From G963667675 sp964291545 (lineage in GTDB: Bacteria > Chloroflexota > Dehalococcoidia > Lucifugimonadales > UBA3495), in assembly GCA_964291545.2 (NCBI GenBank), contig OZ219860.1:1069448-1133447 (forward strand): DNA of 64,000 nt. The letters run 5' to 3'. Every line of letters starts with the position of its first letter. The first letter of the stretch is position 1. This document shows, piece by piece, positions 34,819-45,385 of the stretch. Made by a program: the position numbers and the translations under genes. The notes below the pieces were generated by a model, which searched no databases, was not told the DNA's origin, and saw only the letters and a list, made by a program, of their open reading frames with translations.

Positions 34819-35592
34819 TTGTATCCGATAGACCTGCAGGGTAAGAACGGCGTGGTGTTGGGGGTGGCCAACGACCGGAGCATCGCCTGGGCGGTGGCCC
34901 GGCTGCTGGGTGAAGCCGGGGCGCGCCTGGCGTTGACGTACCAGGGCGACCGGTTGAAGGACCGGGTGACGCGGCTGGCGGAGTCGCTGCCGGGGGCCGT
35001 GACAATGCCATGCGACGCGACGGACGACGGGCAAATCGCCGACTTGTTTGAATCGTTGAAGCAGGAGTTCGGCAGCCTTTCATTTTTGGTGCACAGCATT
35101 GCCTTTGCCAACCGGGAGGACCTGACGGGGAATTTCTCGGAAACGGGCCGGGAAGGGTTCCGTCTGGCGTTGGAGGTCAGCGCATACTCGCTGATTCCAA
35201 TGGTGCGGCACGCCGCGCCGCTGATGGTTGACGGCGGCAGCGTGGTGACCATGACGTTCCAGGCGTCGCAGCGGGTGTACCCAGGCTACAACGTGATGGG
35301 GACAGCCAAGGCGGCATTGGAGCATGAGGTAAGGCAACTGGCGGCGGAATTCGGAGGACAGGGAATCCGCTTGAACGCCATATCGGCTGGGCCGGTGGAG
35401 ACGCTGGCGGCGAGGGGCATCAGCGGGTTCAGCGACATGCGGCGGACCCACGCCGATAAGGCGGCGATGAAGCGCAACATCACCGCGGAGGAAGTGGCGA
35501 AGTCGGCGCTGTTCCTGTGCAGCGACCTGTCCAGCGGGATAACCGGCTCGGTGATTCCGGTGGATGCCGGGTATCACATCATGGCGGTGTGA
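34819..35592 (+). CDS. fabI: Enoyl-ACP reductase (NADH)
   Basis: FabI reduces trans-2-enoyl-ACP in the last step of each fatty-acid elongation cycle. The 257-residue SDR protein has the divergent cofactor loop GVANDRSIAWAVA (about 15-27), FLVHSIAFANRE near 89, and the catalytic Y-x6-K as Y157 and K164 (GYNVMGTAKAALE), the spacing that marks FabI among SDRs. The TTG start has GGGAGG 7 bases upstream. It lies among repeat blocks, away from fabF. Confidence 0.95.
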   Translation: MYPIDLQGKNGVVLGVANDRSIAWAVARLLGEAGARLALTYQGDRLKDRVTRLAESLPGAVTMPCDATDDGQIADLFESLKQEFGSLSFLVHSIAFANREDLTGNFSETGREGFRLALEVSAYSLIPMVRHAAPLMVDGGSVVTMTFQASQRVYPGYNVMGTAKAALEHEVRQLAAEFGGQGIRLNAISAGPVETLAARGISGFSDMRRTHADKAAMKRNITAEEVAKSALFLCSDLSSGITGSVIPVDAGYHIMAV

Positions 35593-35604
35593 CGGGGGGC
35601 GGGG

Positions 35605-36333
35605 CTAACCGGCGTTGAGGGCGTCGAGGCGGCGGCGGTCTTCGTCGGCTTCGGTGCCACGGCCTAGCTGGGCGTAGGCTTCGGCGCGCCGAGCCCAGGC
35701 CTCGACGTAGGTGGGGTCGAGGGCGATGGCCTTGGTGAACTGGTCGACGGACTCCTGGAATCGCCCCTGGTTGAACATGGTCACCCCTCGCTCGGTCATG
35801 CCGGCGGCGGTGGGGGGCACAAGGTTGGCGGGCCTCCTGGTAGGGGTGAAGGGCGGCGGGGCTGGTTCCGGTTCCGGTCCAGCCTCCGCAGCCGGCTGGG
35901 GCTGCGCCTCCGCGGGGGTTTCCGTAGGAGCTTCGGAGGCCAAAGCGGGTTCCAGGTTTTCGGCGGACGTGGCGGCTGCGGCCTCTTGCTCCACCGGCGC
36001 CGTTTCGGGTGATGCCGATTCGGGGTGGTAGAGTTCGGCCAGGTCCCAGCCGCAACTGGTGCAGAAGCGGGCGTCGCGGACCAAGTGCGCCTGGCACCTG
36101 GGGCAAGAGTCCGGCGCCGGCTCGGCTACGGCGCCTCCCTGCTGCGGAGAGGGCTTGGTAAACATGAGGAATAGGGCCGGAATCACCGCCAGGAACTTCA
36201 CGTCGGGAATCACTATCAAGCCGAGGCAAAGACCACCCCAGATCCAAGGGTTTTTGCCCTTGGTGCGGGCCATGCGCATGGTCCAAATCAAGACTACGGC
36301 CAGCGCCAGGTATTGTAGGACTGCCAAAAACAT
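35605..36333 (-). CDS. Membrane protein with zinc ribbon and TPR repeats
   Basis: The function is unknown. Two N-terminal membrane helices (LAVLQYLALAVVLIWTM and LCLGLIVIP plus VKFLAVIPALFLMF) are followed by a zinc ribbon, CPRCQAHLVRDARFCTSC near 80-97, a Glu/Ala/Pro-rich linker, and a TPR unit near 178-235 (MFNQGRFQESVDQFTKAI and YVEAWARRAEAYAQLGRG). The protein has 242 residues and stands alone on the minus strand, converging on fabI with a 12-base gap. A scaffolding role at the membrane is likely but cannot be specified. Confidence 0.8.
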   Translation of the reverse strand: MFLAVLQYLALAVVLIWTMRMARTKGKNPWIWGGLCLGLIVIPDVKFLAVIPALFLMFTKPSPQQGGAVAEPAPDSCPRCQAHLVRDARFCTSCGWDLAELYHPESASPETAPVEQEAAAATSAENLEPALASEAPTETPAEAQPQPAAEAGPEPEPAPPPFTPTRRPANLVPPTAAGMTERGVTMFNQGRFQESVDQFTKAIALDPTYVEAWARRAEAYAQLGRGTEADEDRRRLDALNAG

Positions 36334-36499
36334 GGTGATTGCCTTTGGGCGGAGGCCGTTCCGCCTGGGTCCGACGGCCTCGGGCCATGCTTTGAATATA
36401 CACCTATGGGGGTATGCCTAGCAACGGTCTGGTTGGTTGATAGAGACGGGGCGCGGGTTTGGGGGGCGGGTGGGGGGCGGTGGTGGGCACCGCCCCCCA

Positions 36500-36543
36500 C
36501 CCTTCCGTTCCCCCTTCGATTTCCCTCAGGACGAACGGAAGGG
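36500..36543. repeat. Family B hairpin with variant arms
   Basis: The arms CCCTTCCGTTC and GAACGGAAGGG are fully complementary although different from the other copies. The centre is the usual cccccttcgatttccctcag. Confidence 0.9.
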
Positions 36544-36659
36544 CTGTCTCCTCTCAGGAGAGGCTTAGGACGAATGGACGGGCTACCTCCTCCCAGGACG
36601 GGGTCAGGGCGGACGGGCTGGTCTTGGCGTGGGGACCTGACAGGCTGACAGGCTGGGTG

Positions 36660-37540
36660 GGGGCGGGGGAGTTTTAGATTCCTCTCTCCGCTGCGCTGCG
36701 CTCGGAATGACAATGTTGGAGGGATGACAGGCTGGGGACAGGGAGCCTGGCGTGGGTGGAGGGGCGGGTGGGGGGGCGAAGGGGTTGTGGACAATGGCGG
36801 TAGTGGGCGACAGGGTCTCTAGATTCCGGCTCGGGGGCCGGAATGACGGTTTGGCGGCGGGGCTTGGTTAGGCAGGTCAACCAAGGAAGGTTGGGGCGGG
36901 GGGCGGCTGGTGGGGGCGGGGGAGTTTTAGATTCCTCTCTCCGCTGCGCTGCGCTCGGAATGACAATGTTGGAGGGATGACAGGCTGGGGACAGGGAGCC
37001 TGGCGTGGGTGGAGGGGCGGATGGGGGAACGAAGGGGTTGTGGACAATGGCGGTAGTGGGCGCCGGGGTTTCTAGATTCCGGCTCGGGGGCCGGAATGAC
37101 GGTTTTGCGGCGGGGCTTGGTTAGGCAGGTCGACCAAGGAAGGTTGGGGCGGGAGTGGCGGGTGGGAGGCCGGGGCATTTGTGTGGGGGATGACCTGGGT
37201 GGGGGCGGAGGAGTTTTAGATTCCTCTCTCCGCTGCGCTGCGCTCGGAATGACAATGTTGGAGGGATGACGTGCTGGGGGCCGGGAGCCTGGCGTGGGTG
37301 GAGGGGCGGGTGGGAGAACGAAGGGGTTGTGGACAATGGCGGTAGTGGGCGCCAGGGTTTCTAGATTCCGGCTCGGGGGCCGGAATGACGGTTTTGCGGC
37401 GGGGCTTGGTTAGGCAGGTCGACCAAGGAAGGTTGGGGGCAGGGGATGGCTGGTGGGGGCCCGGGGCATTTGTGGGGGGGGATGACTTGGGTGGGGGCGC
37501 GGGATTTTAGATTCCTCGTCGCTTCGCTCCTCGGAATGAC
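36660..37540. repeat. Long tandem repeat array, units of 253-290 bp
   Basis: Matching unit starts (gttttagattcctctctccg) lie at 36671, 36924 and 37213, with a degenerate fourth near 37503. Each unit holds a family C element (attcctctctccgctgcgct...cggaatgac), a spacer, a family A hairpin and a tail. Translations of this array look like proteins but are not genes. Confidence 0.93.
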
Positions 37541-37544
37541 AATG

Positions 37545-37700
37545 GCACCACAAGTCTCGGGATGACAGTGATGAGACAAGCCCCGGGATGACAGTGGCGC
37601 CACAAGTCTCGGAATGACAGTGATGAGACAAGCCCCGGAATGACAGTGGCGCCACAAGCCTGGGAATGGCGGTCATGGAACGAGCTTCGGAATGACGGGA
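37545..37700. repeat. 52-bp minisatellite of 26-bp half-units
   Basis: Matching phases at 37551, 37603 and 37655 give a 52-base period. Each period consists of two related 26-base halves (acaagtctcgggatgacagt / acaagccccgggatgacagt). It follows the larger array and precedes fbp by about 120 bases. Confidence 0.9.
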
Positions 37701-37817
37701 AAACAGGGAATGGGAGTTTGAGGCGCTGCCGTTTCTCCCTTGGCAAGGATGAAAGGGCGATGTTACAATGCTGGCGTCTCAAAGCCGGAATCTCGCCTGG
37801 GTTAGCGAGGGAGAACG

Positions 37818-38999
37818 ATGAAAGTCACCCTTTCGATATTGAAGGCGGACGTTGGCTCCATTGGGGGGCATACCAAGCCTTCGGAGCACATGATGGAATC
37901 GGTCCGCTCGGACGCCGCGGACGCGGTGAAGCGCGGCCTGTTGATCGACACGTTCGTAGGTCACACGGGTGATGATATTTGCATAGTCGCTTCGCACACC
38001 AACGGGGCGGACAATCCGGACGTGCACAAGTTTGCCTGGGACGCCTTTTTGCGCGCCGCCGATATCGCCAGCCAGTACGGGTTGTACGGGGCAGGCCAGG
38101 ACCTGCTGGTGGACGCACCCTCGAACAACATCCGGGGCGCCGGGCCGGCGGTGGCGGAGGTGGAGTTCGACCACAACCCGGTAAAGACCAACCGCGTCAG
38201 GCCGGCGGAGTCGTTCATGGTGCTGGCGGCGGACAAGTGCGGACCGGGGGCTTACAACCTGCCCATGTTCCTGGGCTTTGCCGACCCGATGTACTGCGCC
38301 GGGTTGATGCTGCCGAGGATAGGCGAGGGCTTCACTTTCAACATCATAGACATGGACAACACCCACGGCGACAGCATCATCTCGCTGAATGCGCCGGAGG
38401 ACTACTACAAGATTACCGTGCTGCTGCGGGACAACGAGAGGTTTGGAATCGACTCGATAGTGTCCCGGTTCTCGGGGGAGACGGCGGCGGCGGTGTCGGC
38501 CACTCGCATGCACAACATTGCGGGGACGTATACGGGGAAGGACGACCCGGTGGCGCTGGTGCGCAACCAGGGAATATTCCCGGCGCCGGAAGAACTGGTG
38601 TCGCCATACGCCAAGGCCCACTACATCGGCGGGGACGCGAGGGGCTCCCACGTGATGCCGCTGATGCCGGTGCCGATCAACACCGCGGTGACGGGCATGT
38701 ACTGCCTGCCACTGGTGTCATGCGTAGGGTTCTCCCTATCAGCGGACGGCAGGTTCTCGGACTCGGTGGCAGACTTCTTCGACAATCCCGCTTGGGACTA
38801 CGTGAGGCAAATCGCCCAGGAAAAGGCCATCTCCATGCGGTCGCAGGGCTGGTCCGGGGCGGCGATGCTGCCCTACGGGGAGCTGGAGTACTCGGGGTTC
38901 CGGCAGAGCATAGGCGACCTGCTGGACCGGTTCGCCTTCCGCAACGGACACGAGGAACCTGCGGCGATCCCGGACAAGGCGGCGAGCTCGGGGGACTAG
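37818..38999 (+). CDS. fbp: Archaeal-type fructose-1,6-bisphosphate aldolase/phosphatase
   Basis: This bifunctional enzyme condenses triose phosphates and dephosphorylates the product, making gluconeogenesis one-directional. In 393 residues: KADVGSIGGHTKPSE at 9-23 with metal-binding Asp and His, DTFVGHTGDDICIVASH with further metal ligands, and YGAGQDLLVDAPSNNIRG and GPGAYNLPMFLGFADPMYCAGL downstream. The family occurs in archaea and deep-branching bacteria. It has GGGAG upstream of the ATG. Its small coiled-coil neighbour starts 12 bases later. Confidence 0.95.
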   Translation: MKVTLSILKADVGSIGGHTKPSEHMMESVRSDAADAVKRGLLIDTFVGHTGDDICIVASHTNGADNPDVHKFAWDAFLRAADIASQYGLYGAGQDLLVDAPSNNIRGAGPAVAEVEFDHNPVKTNRVRPAESFMVLAADKCGPGAYNLPMFLGFADPMYCAGLMLPRIGEGFTFNIIDMDNTHGDSIISLNAPEDYYKITVLLRDNERFGIDSIVSRFSGETAAAVSATRMHNIAGTYTGKDDPVALVRNQGIFPAPEELVSPYAKAHYIGGDARGSHVMPLMPVPINTAVTGMYCLPLVSCVGFSLSADGRFSDSVADFFDNPAWDYVRQIAQEKAISMRSQGWSGAAMLPYGELEYSGFRQSIGDLLDRFAFRNGHEEPAAIPDKAASSGD

Positions 39000-39011
39000 G
39001 GCGGGGGTATA

Positions 39012-39263
39012 ATGGCCACAACGCAAGAACGGCTGAGCACTGTTGAGGGGCGGGTAGATGAGATGTCCGCGGCGATTCAAGAATTTCGACAGGACCTGCG
39101 AGCAATACACGGGCGTATTGACCAACTCGGCACCGATCTGAACGGCCGCATTGACAGATTCAACGCCAATTTAAACGGCCGCGTTGACCGGCTGTTCATT
39201 GCTATGCTGGGTATAGGCGCGGCTCAAATCGGCTTGTTGATTACGCTAGTACTACGCGTTTAA
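39012..39263 (+). CDS. Small coiled-coil membrane protein
   Basis: This is an unrecognised 83-residue protein. Residues 1-60 form a heptad-like coiled coil with a short internal repeat (GRIDQLGTDLNGRIDRF, then NANLNGRVDRL). Residues 62-80 are one membrane helix (FIAMLGIGAAQIGLLITLV). It starts 12 bases after fbp and may be co-transcribed. The internal repeat resembles many DUF1640- or hemolysin-XhlA-like small proteins, but none is assigned. Confidence 0.65.
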   Translation: MATTQERLSTVEGRVDEMSAAIQEFRQDLRAIHGRIDQLGTDLNGRIDRFNANLNGRVDRLFIAMLGIGAAQIGLLITLVLRV

Positions 39264-39329
39264 CGACTCAGGCAGAGCATGCTAAGCATGAGCAACTCTG
39301 CGTAAATGGTGCGTCTCCCTCCCCGGCGT

Positions 39330-39785
39330 GGGGGAGAGGGTACTTGGCGCACCCAGTTCCCCCTTCGATTTCCCTGAGGACAGGCCCCGGCTGTCCGTGC
39401 GCCCTTCGATTTCCCTCAGGACGAACGGCCAGCCTCGTTGCAGGCCAGACTCGATATTTGCGACTTTTCAGTCGCGCCCGTTCTACGGGCCCAGGGTGCA
39501 TGGGGGCCAGGGTTTTAGATTCCCGCCTCCGCGGGAATGACGTGTTGGGGACGGGGATGACGGGGGTTAAGGTTGCGGCTGAGCTCGCCGGTTTCGGAGA
39601 CCTGTCCACAACCCCGGCTGTCGGTGCGCCCTTCGATTTCCCCCTTCGTGAACCTCAGGACAGGCTCAGGACGAACGGCCAGCCTCGTCGCAGGCGGCGT
39701 GATGGTTTTCGGGCGATGGAGTGGCGGGTTGGGGGGCTGGGATGACGGGGGGCTGGATTCCGGCTTTCGCCGGAATGACGGGTGG
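39330..39785. repeat. Repeat block between the coiled-coil gene and aspS
   Basis: Contains family B copies near 39386-39435 and 39615-39690 and A-type hairpins near 39518 (ATTCCCGC/GCGGGAAT) and at 39757-39776 (ATTCCGGC-tttc-GCCGGAAT). No gene is supported. Confidence 0.88.
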
Positions 39786-39827
39786 GCGCGGGAATGGCGG
39801 GGGCTATTTCCGGCAGGCCAGAATCAC

Positions 39828-41633
<1,806 letters not shown>

Positions 41634-41673
41634 TCTGTCATTCTCCTAGTGATATGTGCCTTGGCATCGCCGG

Positions 41674-43473
41674 TTACACGGCAGGGAACTGTTGGAATAT
41701 GTGGCCGCCTACGCCTTCCTGGTTGGCCAGCACAGCGGTTACCGTTGCGGCCAACTCAGCCGGGTCGGTTACCGGCGGCAGGCACAGGGTATCCAGGCAG
41801 ACCAGGGCCCTGGCCGGGGGCCGGAAGTCCCCAGACAGCGCCGGCTTTATATGCAGGCTGGGGTAGGGGACGTTGGCCGCGGCCTGGAGCAGTTGCAAAG
41901 TCCCGGGGTCGCCGGCCGTGCCTTCGACGGTGATTTCCACCGGGCGGTTGAACCAGAGGTCTACCAGCAGTCCGTAAGCGCCGACGAACTCGCCGTTTTC
42001 CCTAAAGGTGTTGGCGAAGGCGCTGAGAGTGGCTTCGGCCAAGCCGCGGTAGTCGTCGTCGTTGGCGGCCCAACTCAGCTTCAGCAAGGCCAGCGCAGCC
42101 GTCAGGTTTTCGGCGCAGGGCTTTTCCCGCTCCCGCAGGTAACCGACGGCGTTGGGATCGAGTTCAGCGTCGAAGAACCCGCCGTTGGCCTGGTCGACGA
42201 ACCGGTCGACAATTTCCAGGGCGACGGACTTGGCACGCTGGAGGTAGGCTGGGTCGCCGGTGCAGCCGTGGGCCTTCACCAGAGCGTTGAGCAGGTGGGC
42301 CCAGTCCCCGAGGAATGCTGGGACTTCGGTGGATGCGGCGGGGCTGAATACATGGCTAAAGCGGCCGTCCTGGGCTGCTTGATCCAGGGCAGCCAACAGG
42401 TCCAATGCGCGCTGACGTAAATGGGGACGGTCCAAAGAGTAGGACGCTTCCAGAAACACGAATACCGCCAAGGCATTGGAGTCGGCGTAGCAGGACGGGT
42501 CCACCGGCGGTGGTGATTGCTGCCGCCGGGCCCCTAAAGGCAAGGCGAAGTAGTCGGAATGGGCACCTTGACTGCCGTGGAGCAGCGGCGCGCCGTCGTC
42601 CAGCAGGTTGTTCAAAGCGTAGTCTATGGCGCCCTCGGCGACGTCCCGGTAACGGGGCTCATTTAGCACCTGCCAGGCGTCGAGATATACGCGGGCGAGG
42701 TGCAGGTTGTCCTCCAGCATCTTTTCCCGCTGGCACTGGGACCAGTCGGCGCCAGCGCAGTAGCGGAAAAAACCGCCCTCTTCATGGTCCCATAGGCTGC
42801 TTCCGGCCATGCGGTCGAGGGTCTTGCGCAGCATGACGCGATAGAAGTCCTCGCCGGTGGTGCGGACAAGGTGGGCCAGCAGCGCGAGGATGCGGGCGTT
42901 GGGGAACTTGGGTTCCTCTCCGAAGCCGCCGTTGGCGGGGTCATAGGCCCCGGCTACGGTCCTGGCGGCGCGGTCCAAGAGTGACGGTGTGATCTCGGGG
43001 CCGGCGGCGACGCGGGAGGTATGCTCTTTCCTGAGGCGCAGCATTTCCCGGGCGTGCTCGTAGACCCTGGGCTTGTCTTCCCGGTAGGCGTCTTTGACCT
43101 CGGCCAGCATAGCCAGGAACTGGTCGGGCGGCAGGTAGGTGGCGCCGCCGATAAAGCCGCCGTGGCCGGTGAGGAAAGCGGTGGTGGGCCAGCCGCCGAC
43201 GTTGTAGCGGGTGTTCACGTCGGGGCGGTGGTCGCTGTCCACGCGGACGGCGATGAAGTTTTGGCCGATGAAGTCGGCGACGGCGGGGTCGGAGTAGGTG
43301 GTCTCGTCCATAACGTGGCACCAGTAGCACCACACGGCGGAGACGGCCAAGAGGACAGGCTTGTTTTCCGCTTGGGCCTTGGAGAAAGCTTCTTGACCCC
43401 AGGGGAGCCAGTCGATGAGGTGGGCCTGGTTGGGATTGGGGGAGAAGCGGAAGTTGTAGGCTATGTCTTTCAC
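41674..43473 (-). CDS. Thioredoxin-domain protein of the YyaL/SPATA20 (DUF255) family
   Basis: The physiological role of this family is poorly defined. The N-terminal thioredoxin-like domain has the redox motif WCYWCHVMDETTYS near residues 48-61 (CxxC) and NVGGWPTTAFLTGHGGFIGG near 90. The rest is an alpha/alpha barrel like N-acylglucosamine epimerases and cellobiose epimerases, with DNLHLARVYLDAW and FFDAELDP blocks. The 599-residue length is somewhat short for the family (about 650-700). It lies between the amidase and aspS genes, all on the minus strand. Confidence 0.9.
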   Translation of the reverse strand: MKDIAYNFRFSPNPNQAHLIDWLPWGQEAFSKAQAENKPVLLAVSAVWCYWCHVMDETTYSDPAVADFIGQNFIAVRVDSDHRPDVNTRYNVGGWPTTAFLTGHGGFIGGATYLPPDQFLAMLAEVKDAYREDKPRVYEHAREMLRLRKEHTSRVAAGPEITPSLLDRAARTVAGAYDPANGGFGEEPKFPNARILALLAHLVRTTGEDFYRVMLRKTLDRMAGSSLWDHEEGGFFRYCAGADWSQCQREKMLEDNLHLARVYLDAWQVLNEPRYRDVAEGAIDYALNNLLDDGAPLLHGSQGAHSDYFALPLGARRQQSPPPVDPSCYADSNALAVFVFLEASYSLDRPHLRQRALDLLAALDQAAQDGRFSHVFSPAASTEVPAFLGDWAHLLNALVKAHGCTGDPAYLQRAKSVALEIVDRFVDQANGGFFDAELDPNAVGYLREREKPCAENLTAALALLKLSWAANDDDYRGLAEATLSAFANTFRENGEFVGAYGLLVDLWFNRPVEITVEGTAGDPGTLQLLQAAANVPYPSLHIKPALSGDFRPPARALVCLDTLCLPPVTDPAELAATVTAVLANQEGVGGHIFQQFPAV

Positions 43474-43548
43474 GGGTCCAGCGCTCAGCTAGGCATCCGC
43501 GCCATCGGCAACGGTGGACGGCCAAATGCAAGCAAGCGCCGCCTGGAG

Positions 43549-43560
43549 GCTAACGTTAGC
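43549..43560. promoter_or_regulatory. 12-bp perfect palindrome upstream of the YyaL-like gene
   Basis: gctaacgttagc lies 76 bases before the start codon. It is a possible dimeric operator. Nothing else supports this. Confidence 0.25.
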
Positions 43561-43648
43561 ATAGGCCTTGGGGTTTTTCAATTGGAGTGCGCACTTAAGG
43601 AGAGCCGTCTTCAGGTATCGACAAGCCCGGGACCAGGCCGGCCCCTGG

Positions 43649-45016
43649 TCAATCCCCCAAGGGAGGGGAGAGGCTGACGTCGAGGACGGACTCGCACCAA
43701 CGGGCGGCCGCCAACAGGGTGGGCTCCTGGAAGCGGGACGAGACCAGCTGGATGCCCAAGGGCAGACCGGATTCGGAGAGGCCGGAGGGAAGGGTTATGG
43801 CGGGTAGGCCGCAGTAAGTCCAGGGCCCCTGGAATAGCGGGTTGCCGGTATTGGTGAGGTCGGCGAGGGCAGGCGTCGGAGTGGTGGGAGTGAGCAGCAC
43901 GTCGGCCTTTTCGGCCAGCGAGTCGGCTCCAGCGATGAACCGGGTGCGACTCTCCAGGGCCCTGGAATACTTGACGCCGTCGGTCTCCAGGCCGCGGCGC
44001 AGCATCTCCCTCAACATGGGCTGGTAGTCCTGGGACTGCCTGCGGTACATGGGTTCGTGGAAGGCGGCGGCCTCGACGGCCATGATGGTCCGCTGGTCTC
44101 TCATGGAGTCCTCGATGCCGTCGGGCGGCGGCAGTTCCTCTACGATGGCCCCGGCCTTGCTCAACCGGTCAACGACAAGGGCCATGTGCCGCCTGGTCTC
44201 AGAGTCGGCGTTATCGTGGAAGAACCCGGTAAGCAACCCGATGCGAGGAGGTCGGGGCGAGTCCAATACGGCCAAGTAGTCGTCCGGCTCACGGCGGGAG
44301 GCGGCGGGGTCCTGGGGGTCGGGGCCGGCCATGAGCTGCAGGAGCAGGGCCGAGTCTTCCACGGTGCGGGTCATCCATCCCACGGTGTCCAGGGACCAAC
44401 TGACGGGAATGACGCCGCGGCGGCTGACCCGCCCAAAGGTGGGCTTGAGGCCGACCACGCCGTTGTAGGAGGCGGGGCGGAGCACGGAGCCGACGGTCTG
44501 GGATCCCAGGGCGGCCGGGCACATGCCGGCGGCTACGGCTACCGCCGAGCCGCTGCTGGAGCCGCCTGGGGTATGGGCCGGGTCCCAAGGGTTCAGGGTG
44601 GGCGACGGGTCGAGGCAGGCGAATTCAGTGGTGACGGTCTTGCCCAGGATGATGGCGCCGGAGTCTTTCAGCAGGGACACAGAGGCAGCGTCGAAGTCGG
44701 GGACGAAATCGGCGTAGACCTTGGAGCAGGCGGTGGTGGGAATACCCGCCGTGTAGTAGATGTCCTTGACGCCGACGGGCACGCCGTGGAGGGGGCCGAT
44801 TTCTCCGCCTTCCAGCAAGTCCTTGCTTTTTTGCTTGGCTTCGGCCAGGGCTGTCTCGGCGTCCAGGTAGACCCAGGCTTTCAACCTGGGTTCGAGGCGG
44901 TCGATGCGGGCCAGCAAGGACTCCATGAGGTCAACGGGGGACAGCCGGCCTTCCCGGATGCGGTGGGCGGCTTGGGCTATGGTTAGTTCGTGGGGTTGGG
45001 GCATCGATGCCTCCAT
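43649..45016 (-). CDS. Amidase-signature hydrolase (GatA-like)
   Basis: This enzyme uses a Ser-cisSer-Lys triad to hydrolyse an amide. In 455 residues: K84 (VPVGVKDIYYTAG), the glycine-serine block PGGSSSGSAVAVAAG near 150-164 with the cis-Ser, and the nucleophile S177 in GSQTVGSVLRPAS. GatA proper has DTGGSIRQPA at this point, so the QTVGSV form points to a free-standing amidase rather than the GatCAB subunit. The C-terminus ends with a GIQLVSSRFQEPTLL block. The start is M1 or M4. Confidence 0.88.
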   Translation of the reverse strand: MEASMPQPHELTIAQAAHRIREGRLSPVDLMESLLARIDRLEPRLKAWVYLDAETALAEAKQKSKDLLEGGEIGPLHGVPVGVKDIYYTAGIPTTACSKVYADFVPDFDAASVSLLKDSGAIILGKTVTTEFACLDPSPTLNPWDPAHTPGGSSSGSAVAVAAGMCPAALGSQTVGSVLRPASYNGVVGLKPTFGRVSRRGVIPVSWSLDTVGWMTRTVEDSALLLQLMAGPDPQDPAASRREPDDYLAVLDSPRPPRIGLLTGFFHDNADSETRRHMALVVDRLSKAGAIVEELPPPDGIEDSMRDQRTIMAVEAAAFHEPMYRRQSQDYQPMLREMLRRGLETDGVKYSRALESRTRFIAGADSLAEKADVLLTPTTPTPALADLTNTGNPLFQGPWTYCGLPAITLPSGLSESGLPLGIQLVSSRFQEPTLLAAARWCESVLDVSLSPPLGD

Positions 45017-45385
45017 AGGTTCTCGAAGGAGCTAAGACCGGGCGGCCGTGGCGGAATGATAGAGCATGGGTGGTTGATGGCGCAATATGGATTCCCGCCC
45101 CGCCGCCCGTCCGTTCCCCCTTCGAGAACCTCAGGACGAACGGACGGGCTCGTTGGGTGCAGGCACGGGAATTACGGGTTGGGTTGAGGGGATGGCGGGG
45201 ATTGGGATTGGTGGTCGGGGGCGGGCGGGCGAAAGATTTTTCGCACCTACCGGTGGAGGGCATAAGGCCTTGCGGGGTCGCAGCGGCGCGCCCAGAGAGG
45301 GGTGAGGCGAGGGGTATGGCGCCACGGTTATGCTATTATCTGCGAAATCGGGTCAACCGGGACTAGAATTGCAGAGAGGTGTCCT
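45017..45385. repeat. Repeat-containing gap, with a family B hairpin at 45105-45149
   Basis: The arms GCCCGTCCGTTC and GAACGGACGGGC are complementary around cccccttcgagaacctcag. The remainder shows no gene. glmU begins at 45386. Confidence 0.88.

Noticed and set aside
36660..37700. Possible CRISPR array in the regular repeats
   Set aside because: Units of 253-290 bp and 52 bp with conserved, not unique, spacers, and no cas genes nearby.
36674..37782. Several minus-strand open frames with phrases such as VIPAPEPESR and CHSERSAAERGI
   Set aside because: They are translations of the family A and C palindromic repeats. The same peptides recur wherever the repeats occur.
43649..45016. GatA subunit of the tRNA amidotransferase
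   Set aside because: The nucleophile block reads QTVGSVLRPAS instead of the GatA DTGGSIRQPA, and gatB/gatC are not adjacent.
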